From CAVQSS01 sp963746605 (GTDB taxonomy: Bacteria > Desulfobacterota > RBG-13-43-22), in the NCBI GenBank assembly GCA_963746605.1, contig CAVVCH010000051.1, forward strand, positions 1 through 64,000: DNA of 64,000 bases, written 5' to 3'. Position 1 is the first letter of the stretch. Each line of letters begins with the position of its first letter. Below the pieces are notes generated by a model. It was not told where the DNA came from. It was given only the letters and a program-made list of their open reading frames with translations, and made no database searches. Position numbers and translations under genes: made by a program. This document shows, one piece after another, positions 45,603 through 53,193 of the stretch.

Positions 45603-46925
45603 TTATGACTTTTCGGGAAGCGCCTGATCAATCAGTTCAATCAGATCAATCAGTTTCATGGAGCTGCCCAGGGCCTGAGATCCTTGGTTTAAGTTAAAAT
45701 GGCAGAAGGGGCAGATGGAGATCATGTGCTCGGCCCCGGTATCCAGCCCTTCCTGGATACGGAGGGCGGCATTGCGCTGGGCCCAATCCGGGAACCCGGT
45801 CATGACCCCGCCGCCGCCGCCGCAGCAGAAGGAATTGGCCCGGGTCCGTTCCATTTCCACCAGCTCAATACCGGGGATGGCCTTCAAGAGGTCCCGGGGA
45901 ATATCATAAAGGCAATCCTCTTCGTTCAGATTGATATAGGCCCCGGGCCAGAGCTGGGAGCCGTCTTCGTCCACCAGGTATTTGGTCAAATGCCGGCCCG
46001 CGTGGCAGGGGTCATGGTAGGTGACTTTCATGGGGAGCGGTTGGGAAAAAGTCAATCGGCCGGCCTGGTGCAGTTCGCTGAGAAACTGCGTCACATGGAT
46101 GACCCGGATACCCTGCATCAGCTCCTCGTATTCCCCGGCCAGGGAGTAATCCTTGAGGATGGCCCGGTAGCAGCCGGCACAGGCGGTGACGATCGTCTCG
46201 ACCCCCCGGGTTTCACGCAGATTTTTGAAGGTCTGCAGATTGACTTCGGCCACCCGTTTAAAGGCCTCGGCATCGCCCAAACGCATGGCCGTGGAGCCGC
46301 AGCAGAGTTCGTTTTCGCCCAGGATGCCGAAATCCACTCCCAGTTTCTGAAAGACCGAGGCCGTGGCCTGAGGCAGGACCCGGGCCGGGAGGTTGTAGGC
46401 GCCGGTGCACCCCACAAAGTACAAAACCGGAGCCGGTTCCTTATTGATATCCTTGATGGGCCGTTTTTCTTTCTTGAAGGACCGGGTCCAATCCCAGCGG
46501 ACCCGCCTGGGGCCCTGGTAGGGATTGTCGTAACTCTTAAGCGACTGGGCGATGACCTTCTGCTGGGGCAGGGGGCCGGCGCCGGCCTCCACGGCTTTCC
46601 GCCGCAGGGCTTCAAAAATTTCCGGGATATGGGGCTTGTGGTCAAGCTGGCACTGGGTCTGGCAACCGGCGCAGAGGGTGCAGCGGTAAACGGCCTCGGC
46701 CAGGTCGTCGTCCCATTCCAGTTCGCCGCTGAGAATGCCCCGGGCAAAGGCGATTTTCCCCTTGGAGGCCATAAAACCTTCAAAGCCGAATTCCGTCCCC
46801 GAGGGGCAGATTTCCCGGCAGCGGGAGGGGGGGCCGTATTCGTAGGTTACTTTACAGGTCCCGCAGGCCGTGCAGCGCCAGATGGCGTCTTCCAGTTCTT
46901 CCAGCGAAGGGATATTCCAATGCAT
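45603..46925 (-). CDS. CCG-domain iron-sulfur oxidoreductase (GlcF/HdrD-like)
   Basis: A 440-residue protein. The N-terminal part has two cysteine clusters for 4Fe-4S centres: CTACGTC...CREICP (unusually spaced) and CTLCAGCQTQC. Two CCG domains follow: the first with VGCTGAY, ELCCGST and TACAGCY, the second with HDPCHAGR, SFCCGGGGG and ICPFCHFN. Such proteins accept electrons from FAD-linked 2-hydroxyacid dehydrogenases and pass them to quinone or other carriers. GGAGG precedes ATG 46925. The gene directly upstream encodes the likely FAD partner. Confidence 0.9.
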   Translation of the reverse strand: MHWNIPSLEELEDAIWRCTACGTCKVTYEYGPPSRCREICPSGTEFGFEGFMASKGKIAFARGILSGELEWDDDLAEAVYRCTLCAGCQTQCQLDHKPHIPEIFEALRRKAVEAGAGPLPQQKVIAQSLKSYDNPYQGPRRVRWDWTRSFKKEKRPIKDINKEPAPVLYFVGCTGAYNLPARVLPQATASVFQKLGVDFGILGENELCCGSTAMRLGDAEAFKRVAEVNLQTFKNLRETRGVETIVTACAGCYRAILKDYSLAGEYEELMQGIRVIHVTQFLSELHQAGRLTFSQPLPMKVTYHDPCHAGRHLTKYLVDEDGSQLWPGAYINLNEEDCLYDIPRDLLKAIPGIELVEMERTRANSFCCGGGGGVMTGFPDWAQRNAALRIQEGLDTGAEHMISICPFCHFNLNQGSQALGSSMKLIDLIELIDQALPEKS

Positions 46926-46942
46926 ACCAACCTCCAAAACCT

Positions 46943-46970
46943 AGCCAAAAATATTTTGAAATTTTTGGCT
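46943..46970. repeat. AGCCAAAAAT-type palindrome, copy 4
   Basis: Ten-base arms AGCCAAAAAT and ATTTTTGGCT with eight bases between them. It lies between the FAD oxidase stop and the start of the CCG protein gene, both on the minus strand. Confidence 0.85.
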
Positions 46971-47068
46971 GAAATAAAAACACTCATAGATTCAAAGATG
47001 CAACGGTCGGGTCTCAGGTCTTACGTCATTGTTAGAGACAAATTCTAAGAACAATGGATGCCAGAGTC

Positions 47069-48499
47069 TTATATGCCCAGTTTCCCGGGATTCATAATGT
47101 CGTTGGGATCCAGGAGTTTTTTCACCTGCCTCAGCAGGGAAAGATACCCCGGGTGGGCCCGCTGATTGATCTCCCGGGCAAAGTCCACCGGGGGCTTGTA
47201 GGGCATGCCGCCGTGATCCAGATCGACCTTGAGACACTCCACGATGGCCTGTCGGGCGTTTTCCGTTTCCTCGGGACTTTTCTTATTGAAGGGAATCATG
47301 GCCCGGAGCATACCGTAGTGGACACCCCGGTACATGCTCATGCGAACCGAAGGAGAGAGGTTATGCTCGATCAGGATTTTTTTCCAGTCGTTATAGACCG
47401 GGGCCCATTTGTTGGCCGGCGTAAAAGTGCCCGGCCAGGAAATGCCCGCGCCGCCCTGTTTGCAGTAGTTTTTGGTGGAGCCGACAATTTGGCTGGGTAA
47501 CTGGGTCCGGGCCCGCAAGGCCTCTTCCGGGTATTGGGTTACCTGAAGGGAGGTCCCCTTTTTCTTCTCCTCCGCGACCACCGTCTCCCAGATTTCTTCC
47601 CGGGCTTCCTTTTCCTTTTCGGTGAAGGAGTTGGTATTGGCGAAACTGAACCATTCCGGGGCGGAATCGGGTTTGGGTTTGAAGGGATACGGGATGGGCA
47701 CCTGGGCCAGCCACCAGGAGACGGCCGTCAGGTCGTCACAGATCTCATAAGTGCTCAGATTCATCATGTAGGAGACCATGTCTTCCACATTCTCGCAGGA
47801 GACGGTGAAGACCTTCAAGACCGGCGGAATGGGATGAACGGTGATTCCCAGTTTGGTGACCACGCCGGTGCTTCCCAGCCAGCCTTTGAACAGGCCGTCC
47901 AGTTGGGGCATCGGCAGCACGCTGTGCCAGGCCTCGGCGTTGATGGCGCAGGAACCCACCCGCACCAGCTCGCCGGTGGGCAGGACCACTTCCATGCTGG
48001 TAATCTCCTGGCTGTTCAAGCCGTAGCGGGCGTTCAATCCGCCAATCCCGTGGGAAATGGCGCAGGAGGAAACAGAGGCCGAAGGGGGGCCCACCGGCCA
48101 GCCGAAACGCAGGTTATGTTTATAGAGAGCGCTGGCCAACTGGCCATGGGAGACCCCCGGTTCAATCACGGCATAATGGGATTCGGTATCGATTTTGAGA
48201 ATCTTATTCATCCGTTTCAGATCCAGAATAATGCCGCCCCGTTCCGGAATGGTCAGACCCCCGATGTTGGTTCCGGCCGTGTAGGGCACCACGGGGATCT
48301 TCTCCCGGTTGGCCAGTTTCAGGACCGCCTGAATCTGCTCCACGGTGGTGGCCATGACCACATAGTCCGGCAGTTTGGGTTGCACGAAGGACATGTCGTA
48401 GGAATAAGCATAACGAATGTGTTTGGCCGCGGTGGCATTCTTGGGGCCCACGATAGAGGCCAACTCATTTAAAACAGCATCTTTGCTGGTGACATGCAT
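47069..48499 (-). CDS. FAD-binding oxidoreductase (GlcD / vanillyl-alcohol oxidase superfamily)
   Basis: A 476-residue flavoprotein. The N-terminal FAD_binding_4 domain shows VVPYTAGTNIGGLTIPERGG and SVSSCAISHGIGGLNARYG; the C-terminal cap domain follows (for example AWHSVLPMPQLDGLFKGWLG). The superfamily oxidises 2-hydroxyacids such as lactate or glycolate, or aryl alcohols. AAGGAGG precedes ATG 48499; the frame to 48616 is ignored. Its neighbour is a GlcF-like CCG protein, so a membrane-linked two-component dehydrogenase is likely. Substrate unknown. Confidence 0.87.
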   Translation of the reverse strand: MHVTSKDAVLNELASIVGPKNATAAKHIRYAYSYDMSFVQPKLPDYVVMATTVEQIQAVLKLANREKIPVVPYTAGTNIGGLTIPERGGIILDLKRMNKILKIDTESHYAVIEPGVSHGQLASALYKHNLRFGWPVGPPSASVSSCAISHGIGGLNARYGLNSQEITSMEVVLPTGELVRVGSCAINAEAWHSVLPMPQLDGLFKGWLGSTGVVTKLGITVHPIPPVLKVFTVSCENVEDMVSYMMNLSTYEICDDLTAVSWWLAQVPIPYPFKPKPDSAPEWFSFANTNSFTEKEKEAREEIWETVVAEEKKKGTSLQVTQYPEEALRARTQLPSQIVGSTKNYCKQGGAGISWPGTFTPANKWAPVYNDWKKILIEHNLSPSVRMSMYRGVHYGMLRAMIPFNKKSPEETENARQAIVECLKVDLDHGGMPYKPPVDFAREINQRAHPGYLSLLRQVKKLLDPNDIMNPGKLGI

Positions 48500-48619
48500 A
48501 AAATCCTCCTTTGTTTCAGGAATGAAGGCTACGTAAGCGTCTTTACCAGGGCGGACCCCGGATCGCCTTCCGGGCCGGATGCCCAGTCCAGTCACCCGGG
48601 TCCGATGAATAAACAAGGA

Positions 48620-50137
48620 CTATTTTCGGCCGATGGTCCCCTCCCAGGTGCTGACCTTGGTCTCTTTTTTCTCCTCTTCGCCGAACCAGCGGGAGGTGAC
48701 ACATTTGGATTCCGTGTAGAAGGCCACCCCGTCTCGGCCCATGACATGCAGGTCGCCAAAAAAGGACTGCTTGTGTCCGGAAAAGGGGAAGTAGGAGATG
48801 GGCACGGGAATGCCTACATTGACCCCGACCATACCGGCGTCGGTCCTCCGGGTGAATTCCCTGGCGTAATAGCCGTTTTGAGTAAAGATGGCCGAACCGT
48901 TGGCAAAGGGGCTGGCGTTCATGATGGCCAGGCCTTCTTCGAAATCCTTGACCCGTTTGATACAGGTCACCGGACCGAAAATCTCGGAATCGCCCACGCT
49001 CATCCCCGGTTTGACATGATCGAGAAGGGTGGGGCCGATGAAGTGACCGTTTTCAAACCCGGGGACGACGATGTCCCTTCCGTCGAGAACCAGTTCTGCG
49101 CCCTCGGCGACACCCTTGTTGATCCAGTCGATAACCGATTTCTTATGCTCCGCGGAGACCACCGGTCCCAGTTCCGTATCAGGATGGTAGGCGCATCCGA
49201 CCTTGCGCTCCTTGGCGAACTTGATCAGGTAACCCAGGAATTCGTCGGCGCAGGCTTCTTCCACGCAGAGGACCGGCAAGGCCATGCAGCGCATGCCGGC
49301 GCAGCCGAAGGTCGAATTGATGATCCCTAAAGCGGAGCGCTCCAGTGCGGCATCGCGCATGACCAGGGCGTGGTTTTTGGCCTCGCAGAGGGCTTGAACT
49401 CTTTTGCCGTGGGCGGCGGCCGTGGCATAAATATGGCGGCCCACCGCAGTGGACCCGACGTAAGAAATCCCCCGGACGTCGGGGTGCTTGAGAAGCAGCC
49501 CCGCTTCATCGCGGCTGCAGGTCACCAGGTTCACCACCCCGGGGGGCATCCCGGCTTGAATGAGCAGCTCCAAAACCCGCACCGCGGTCTGAGGCGTCAA
49601 ACTGGCCGCCTTGAGGACAAAGGTGTTGCCCATGGTGATACACAGGGGAATCATCCAGCCGAAGGGGATCATGGACGGGAAGTTGAAGGGAACGATCCCC
49701 GCAAAAACGCCGATCGGCTCGCGGTACATGACAGTATCGTGCCCGGTGGAAACGTTCATCAGGGCGTCGCCCTGCATGAGCACGGGAGCGGCGCAGGCCA
49801 GCTCCACCACCTCGATGCTTTTAAGGACATCCCCCCGGGCTTCATCCAGGTTTTTGCCTAACTCCATGGAAACCGAAAGAGTCAACTCCTCCAGATGGGC
49901 CTCCATAAGCTGACGCAAACGGAACATTAAGTCGGTTCGCTGTTGCACGGACTTGCTCGACCATTTCGGGAAGGCCGCTTTAGCCGCCGCCACGGCGCTT
50001 TCCACTTCGTCAACGGTACAGCAAGGGGCCTCCGCCATAATCTCTCCCGTGCTGGAATTCGTCACCGGCATACATTTGCCGGTACTGGATTCCCTCCACT
50101 CGTTGTTGACACAATACTTTAAATTTTTGACTGCCAT
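48620..50137 (-). CDS. mmsA: CoA-acylating methylmalonate-semialdehyde dehydrogenase
   Basis: A 505-residue aldehyde dehydrogenase of the MmsA type, which converts methylmalonate or malonate semialdehyde to propionyl-CoA or acetyl-CoA with NAD and CoA. The family-specific active-site stretch is GCAGMRCMALPV with the catalytic cysteine after MR; other hallmarks are FNFPSMIPFGWMIPLCITMGN, SYVGSTAVGRHIYA and PVPISYFPFSGHKQSFFGDLH. GGAGGAT precedes the ATG. It lies directly downstream of a GntR regulator. Propionyl-CoA from it would feed the mutase operon at 24-27 kb. Confidence 0.92.
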   Translation of the reverse strand: MAVKNLKYCVNNEWRESSTGKCMPVTNSSTGEIMAEAPCCTVDEVESAVAAAKAAFPKWSSKSVQQRTDLMFRLRQLMEAHLEELTLSVSMELGKNLDEARGDVLKSIEVVELACAAPVLMQGDALMNVSTGHDTVMYREPIGVFAGIVPFNFPSMIPFGWMIPLCITMGNTFVLKAASLTPQTAVRVLELLIQAGMPPGVVNLVTCSRDEAGLLLKHPDVRGISYVGSTAVGRHIYATAAAHGKRVQALCEAKNHALVMRDAALERSALGIINSTFGCAGMRCMALPVLCVEEACADEFLGYLIKFAKERKVGCAYHPDTELGPVVSAEHKKSVIDWINKGVAEGAELVLDGRDIVVPGFENGHFIGPTLLDHVKPGMSVGDSEIFGPVTCIKRVKDFEEGLAIMNASPFANGSAIFTQNGYYAREFTRRTDAGMVGVNVGIPVPISYFPFSGHKQSFFGDLHVMGRDGVAFYTESKCVTSRWFGEEEKKETKVSTWEGTIGRK

Positions 50138-50177
50138 ATCTTATCCTCCCGCGTGTGGTCTTAGTTATTTTATGGAA

Positions 50178-51101
50178 TTATTTAATCTCTAACGAACGCT
50201 TGGTTATGCCGGTCGGGGGTTGGGAAGCCAGATACAGCGGACTGGTCCCCACCCGCTTCAAAATAACCCCCCGGTTTTTCATCAGCGGATCTCCCTCGGC
50301 TACCACCCGGGCCCCCGGGTTCAGGAGCAGGTGCCAGTGACTGGAAGACCAGAACTGGGGGAATTCCTGGGGGTCGAAAGGCGCGGTTTTAGTGACCTCA
50401 GCCAGATAGTTGCCGACCTCGAGCAGGTCGTTGCCCATGGCCACCGCGGCGGCCAGAGGATCTTTCTGAATCATGCATTCCAGGATCAGCCGATGGGATT
50501 TGCGGACGCCCTGATAGAAATCGACCCCCAGACGCAATTCGGTCTTCAGGGAGCTGAGTATGTTGTCCACAAAATCGATGATCAGATTGAGCAGGGTATT
50601 GTCCACCATCCGGGCCAGGTAACGGTGAAAGCCGATTTCTTTGGAGACCTCGTTCTCGCTTTTGGTGACGGTGCGGCCGATGATCTTTTTGAGGTTGAAG
50701 ATGTCTTTATCCGTACCCCGGGTGGCGGCAATCCCGGCCACCGTGGGCTCGATGAGGTAGCGGACCATGGTGATTTCTTTGAGGGAGACTTTCTCGAAGC
50801 GCAGGAAATTGATCAGGCTGTTCAGGGTGGTCCGCATGTCCACGTCGGCCACAAAGGCGCCGCCCGAAGTCCCTTTGCGGATTTCGATCAGGCCCATGGC
50901 TTCCAGGACCCGCAGGGCTTCGCGGAGGGTGGCCTTGCTTACTCCGAACTGGAGGATCAGTTCTTTTTCTGAAGCCACCCGTTCACCGGGTTTCAGTTGG
51001 CCGGAAAGGATGGCGTCCCGGATCTGATCGATGATCTGGTCCGAGATCTTACGGTTTTTACTGGCCGCCTGGAACAAGGAGGTCCCTTCCTTAACAATCA
51101 T
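50178..51101 (-). CDS. FadR/FCD-family GntR transcriptional regulator
   Basis: A 307-residue regulator. The winged helix-turn-helix (about residues 18-85) has the GntR pattern DQIRDAILSGQLKPGERVAS, VSKATLREALRVLEAMGLI. The C-terminal FCD ligand-binding domain (about 105-235) contains helices with the usual metal-binding His/Asp pattern (FHRYLARMVDNTLL, RKSHRLILECM). An extra tail of 60 residues ends the protein. It is the first gene of the minus-strand catabolic block, and its divergent promoter region contains a TATAAT-C-ATTATA palindrome. Ligand probably an organic acid (family knowledge). Confidence 0.9.
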   Translation of the reverse strand: MIVKEGTSLFQAASKNRKISDQIIDQIRDAILSGQLKPGERVASEKELILQFGVSKATLREALRVLEAMGLIEIRKGTSGGAFVADVDMRTTLNSLINFLRFEKVSLKEITMVRYLIEPTVAGIAATRGTDKDIFNLKKIIGRTVTKSENEVSKEIGFHRYLARMVDNTLLNLIIDFVDNILSSLKTELRLGVDFYQGVRKSHRLILECMIQKDPLAAAVAMGNDLLEVGNYLAEVTKTAPFDPQEFPQFWSSSHWHLLLNPGARVVAEGDPLMKNRGVILKRVGTSPLYLASQPPTGITKRSLEIK

Positions 51102-51166
51102 CTCCCCGCCCTTGATGGGAGGGGTTAGGGGGGTGGGTGAACAAGGTTAACTAAAATTTTGGCGCT

Positions 51167-51196
51167 ATCTTAGTCAGAGCCTTTGATTGCTGTCAA
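51167..51196 (-). promoter_or_regulatory. sigma70-type promoter of the gntR-mmsA block
   Basis: On the minus strand TTGACA (51196-51191) and TAAGAT (51172-51167) are separated by 18 bases, about 65 bases upstream of the gntR start. Confidence 0.6.
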
Positions 51197-51205
51197 GTGA
51201 AATAT

Positions 51206-51218
51206 TATAATCATTATA
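51206..51218. promoter_or_regulatory. putative GntR operator
   Basis: TATAAT-C-ATTATA is a perfect 13-base palindrome lying between the two divergent promoters, ten bases from the minus-strand -35. Position and symmetry fit an operator for the adjacent GntR protein, but the AT-rich context weakens the case. Confidence 0.4.
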
Positions 51219-51237
51219 TTTTTTATACTATTTTTGT

Positions 51238-51265
51238 TTGACATTTATAAACCTCCTTATATATA
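51238..51265 (+). promoter_or_regulatory. sigma70-type promoter of the ferredoxin/AOR pair
   Basis: TTGACA (51238-51243) and TATATA (51260-51265) with a 16-base spacer, about 55 bases upstream of the ferredoxin ATG. The TTG of the -35 opens a long reading frame, which is why a start there is rejected. Confidence 0.65.
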
Positions 51266-51321
51266 AGATGGAAATCAATCTGTCGGTCAAAAAGACCGCA
51301 AACCGGCAAAGGAGATCAGAC

Positions 51322-51672
51322 ATGGGAGTCAAGATCGATCCATTGAAATGCACCGCCTGCATGGCCTGCGAAATGGCCTGCGGATATCATCGGGACGACG
51401 CCTTCGCGCTGCTCTCGGCCTGCATCGTCACCTACCGGACCAAAGAGAAAAAAGATTATTTCGGAGTGCTATTGAAAGAGGAGGAAAGCCTGGTCATCGC
51501 CCGGCCGGAAGGGCTGGAGGTAAAAAAGATCGGTGAGGTCGATGAAAAGTCCAAGGGCGATGCCTCGGCCAAACCCATGCTGCTTCGTGAACCCTGCGAC
51601 CTCTGCCAGGACCGGGAGAGCGGCCCCTTGTGCCTGCAGTTCTGTCCGGTGGACGCCATTTACTTAGATTAA
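51322..51672 (+). CDS. 4Fe-4S ferredoxin-like protein (AOR partner)
   Basis: A 116-residue protein of the HycB/DMSO-reductase-type ferredoxin group. The first cysteine cluster is CTACMACEMACGY, the second CDLCQDRESGPLCLQFCP. AAGGAGA precedes ATG 51322. The next gene, an AOR-like protein, starts 12 bases downstream of its stop, so this is its likely electron-transfer subunit. Confidence 0.88.
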   Translation: MGVKIDPLKCTACMACEMACGYHRDDAFALLSACIVTYRTKEKKDYFGVLLKEEESLVIARPEGLEVKKIGEVDEKSKGDASAKPMLLREPCDLCQDRESGPLCLQFCPVDAIYLD

Positions 51673-51684
51673 AGGAGAGCTCCC

Positions 51685-52992
51685 ATGGAATATCTTTCAT
51701 CCAATAAAATAGCCGTTGTGGATTTAGGGAAGGCCGAGGTCGGGGAAGAAGAACTGGAAGACTCCCTGGTTCAGGAAAAGATCGGCGGGGCCGGAATCAC
51801 CACCGCCTTATACCGGCGTTTCGAAGCCGAGGATCCCATCGTGATCGGGACCGGGCTGCTGACCGGCACCCTGGTCCCCGGGTCGGCCCTGGGTCTGGTA
51901 ACGGCGAAAAGTCCCCTGACCGGTAAGCTCGCCCACGCCCCCTTGACGTTATACCTGGGGATGGAGCTGAAGTTTTCAGGGTTTGATTATATCGTCATTA
52001 AAGGGACTTCGGCCAAGCCGGTGTACCTCTGGCTTCATGACGGGATTCTGGATATTCAACCGGCTGATGAAATCTGGGGCCAGGACACCTTGGCGGCCAC
52101 GGATGCCATCCGACTGACCCTGGGCGATGACCTGATCCAGGTCCTGACCATCGGCCCGGCCGGCGAAGCGGGGTCTTCCCTGGCCCAGCTTATCGTCAAT
52201 TACTGGGGCAGCGGGGACCGCTGGGGGTTCGGCGGGCTGTTCGGTTCAAAAAAGTTGAAAGGGATCGCCGTCCGAGGCATGGGGCTGCTGGAAATTTCCG
52301 ACCCGGAGGGATTTATTATCCGCTGCCAGTCCCTGCTTTCCGAGATTAAGCAAGGCTCCTGGGCCGGGAAAAAAGGCCTCCCGGATATGGCGGCCGCCCT
52401 GGGGGAGAATGACGTGGCCGACTGGCTGGGGCCTATTATCCACCGCCATAAATCCTGTTTTAACACCCCCTATGCCACCAATACCTTTGTTTATCTGGAT
52501 GAAGACCCCAGGCTCTATAATGAGCCCGATGGGGCCGATCCCGGGTTTTTAGTCAACGACCTGTACGGACTGTTGGGCTTTAAAAAGATCGGCCTTTCCG
52601 CCGTCGATTCTTGCCGTTTGCTGAAATATTGTGCCCGGTTGGGCCTCGATCCGGCCGCCGTGGCCGAATTGAGCCTGAAGGCCGGCAACCGGGACTTCGA
52701 AAGCATCCGGCAATCTTTACCCGGATTACAGGGAACCCTGGAATGTGTGGGGCAATCGCCTTTCAGCCCCTGGACCCCGATGAAACCGATCTTTGCCGAT
52801 TTCGGAGTAACGGCCGACGAGGCCTGGTGGAGACGCCGGCAGGCCGTGGCCTATATTTTTGGCATTCACCCGATTTTTGCCCTGATGTCCCCCGAGCTGA
52901 GCGAGGACGTTCTGTTGGAACTGGCCGGCCTCGGAACGGGGATGGAGTTTACGCCGGAGACGCTGGAACAGGTGATAAACGACCTTGGTTAA
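51685..52992 (+). CDS. shortened aldehyde ferredoxin oxidoreductase-like protein
   Basis: A 435-residue protein related to tungsten AORs, which usually have about 600 residues. The N-terminal pterin-binding domain is clear: GGAGITTALYRR, GTGLLTGTLVPGSALGLVTAKSPL, the GPAGEAGSSLAQL loop and FGSKKLKGIAVRG. The middle domain has only SCFNTPYA where AORs carry the Cx2Cx3C cluster ligands, and no matching late Cys is obvious. It therefore probably lacks the usual 4Fe-4S centre, and the ferredoxin subunit encoded upstream may supply it. Aldehyde substrate unknown. GGAGAG precedes the ATG. Confidence 0.8.
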   Translation: MEYLSSNKIAVVDLGKAEVGEEELEDSLVQEKIGGAGITTALYRRFEAEDPIVIGTGLLTGTLVPGSALGLVTAKSPLTGKLAHAPLTLYLGMELKFSGFDYIVIKGTSAKPVYLWLHDGILDIQPADEIWGQDTLAATDAIRLTLGDDLIQVLTIGPAGEAGSSLAQLIVNYWGSGDRWGFGGLFGSKKLKGIAVRGMGLLEISDPEGFIIRCQSLLSEIKQGSWAGKKGLPDMAAALGENDVADWLGPIIHRHKSCFNTPYATNTFVYLDEDPRLYNEPDGADPGFLVNDLYGLLGFKKIGLSAVDSCRLLKYCARLGLDPAAVAELSLKAGNRDFESIRQSLPGLQGTLECVGQSPFSPWTPMKPIFADFGVTADEAWWRRRQAVAYIFGIHPIFALMSPELSEDVLLELAGLGTGMEFTPETLEQVINDLG

Positions 52993-53046
52993 CCGTCCGA
53001 GCTATGATTTCTGTCAACAATTAAAAGAGATAGCTAAATCCGAATT

Positions 53047-53177
53047 CGAAGCACGAAATCCGAAACAAATTCGAATAACCGAAATTCAAATGACCGAAAC
53101 CAGAACCTTTAAGCGCGGGGCATGTTTTGAATTTTGAAAATTTGATCATTTCGATTTGTTTCGGATTTCGTGCTTCG
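53047..53177. repeat. 'CGAAATCCGAAAC' dispersed inverted repeat, copy 2
   Basis: Left arm 53047-53070 (CGAAGCACGAAATCCGAAAC...) and right arm 53154-53177 are perfect 24-base inverted repeats, with about 80 bases of related degenerate sequence between. Same family as the element at 25605. It directly precedes the BPL_N gene. Confidence 0.9.
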
Positions 53178-53193
53178 AGTTTCGAATTTCTTC

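Noticed and set aside
45699..47048. 449-residue plus-strand reading frame opposite the CCG protein
   Set aside because: The minus strand encodes clear CCG and 4Fe-4S motifs. The plus frame is Gly/His/Asp-rich in the way typical of antisense translations.
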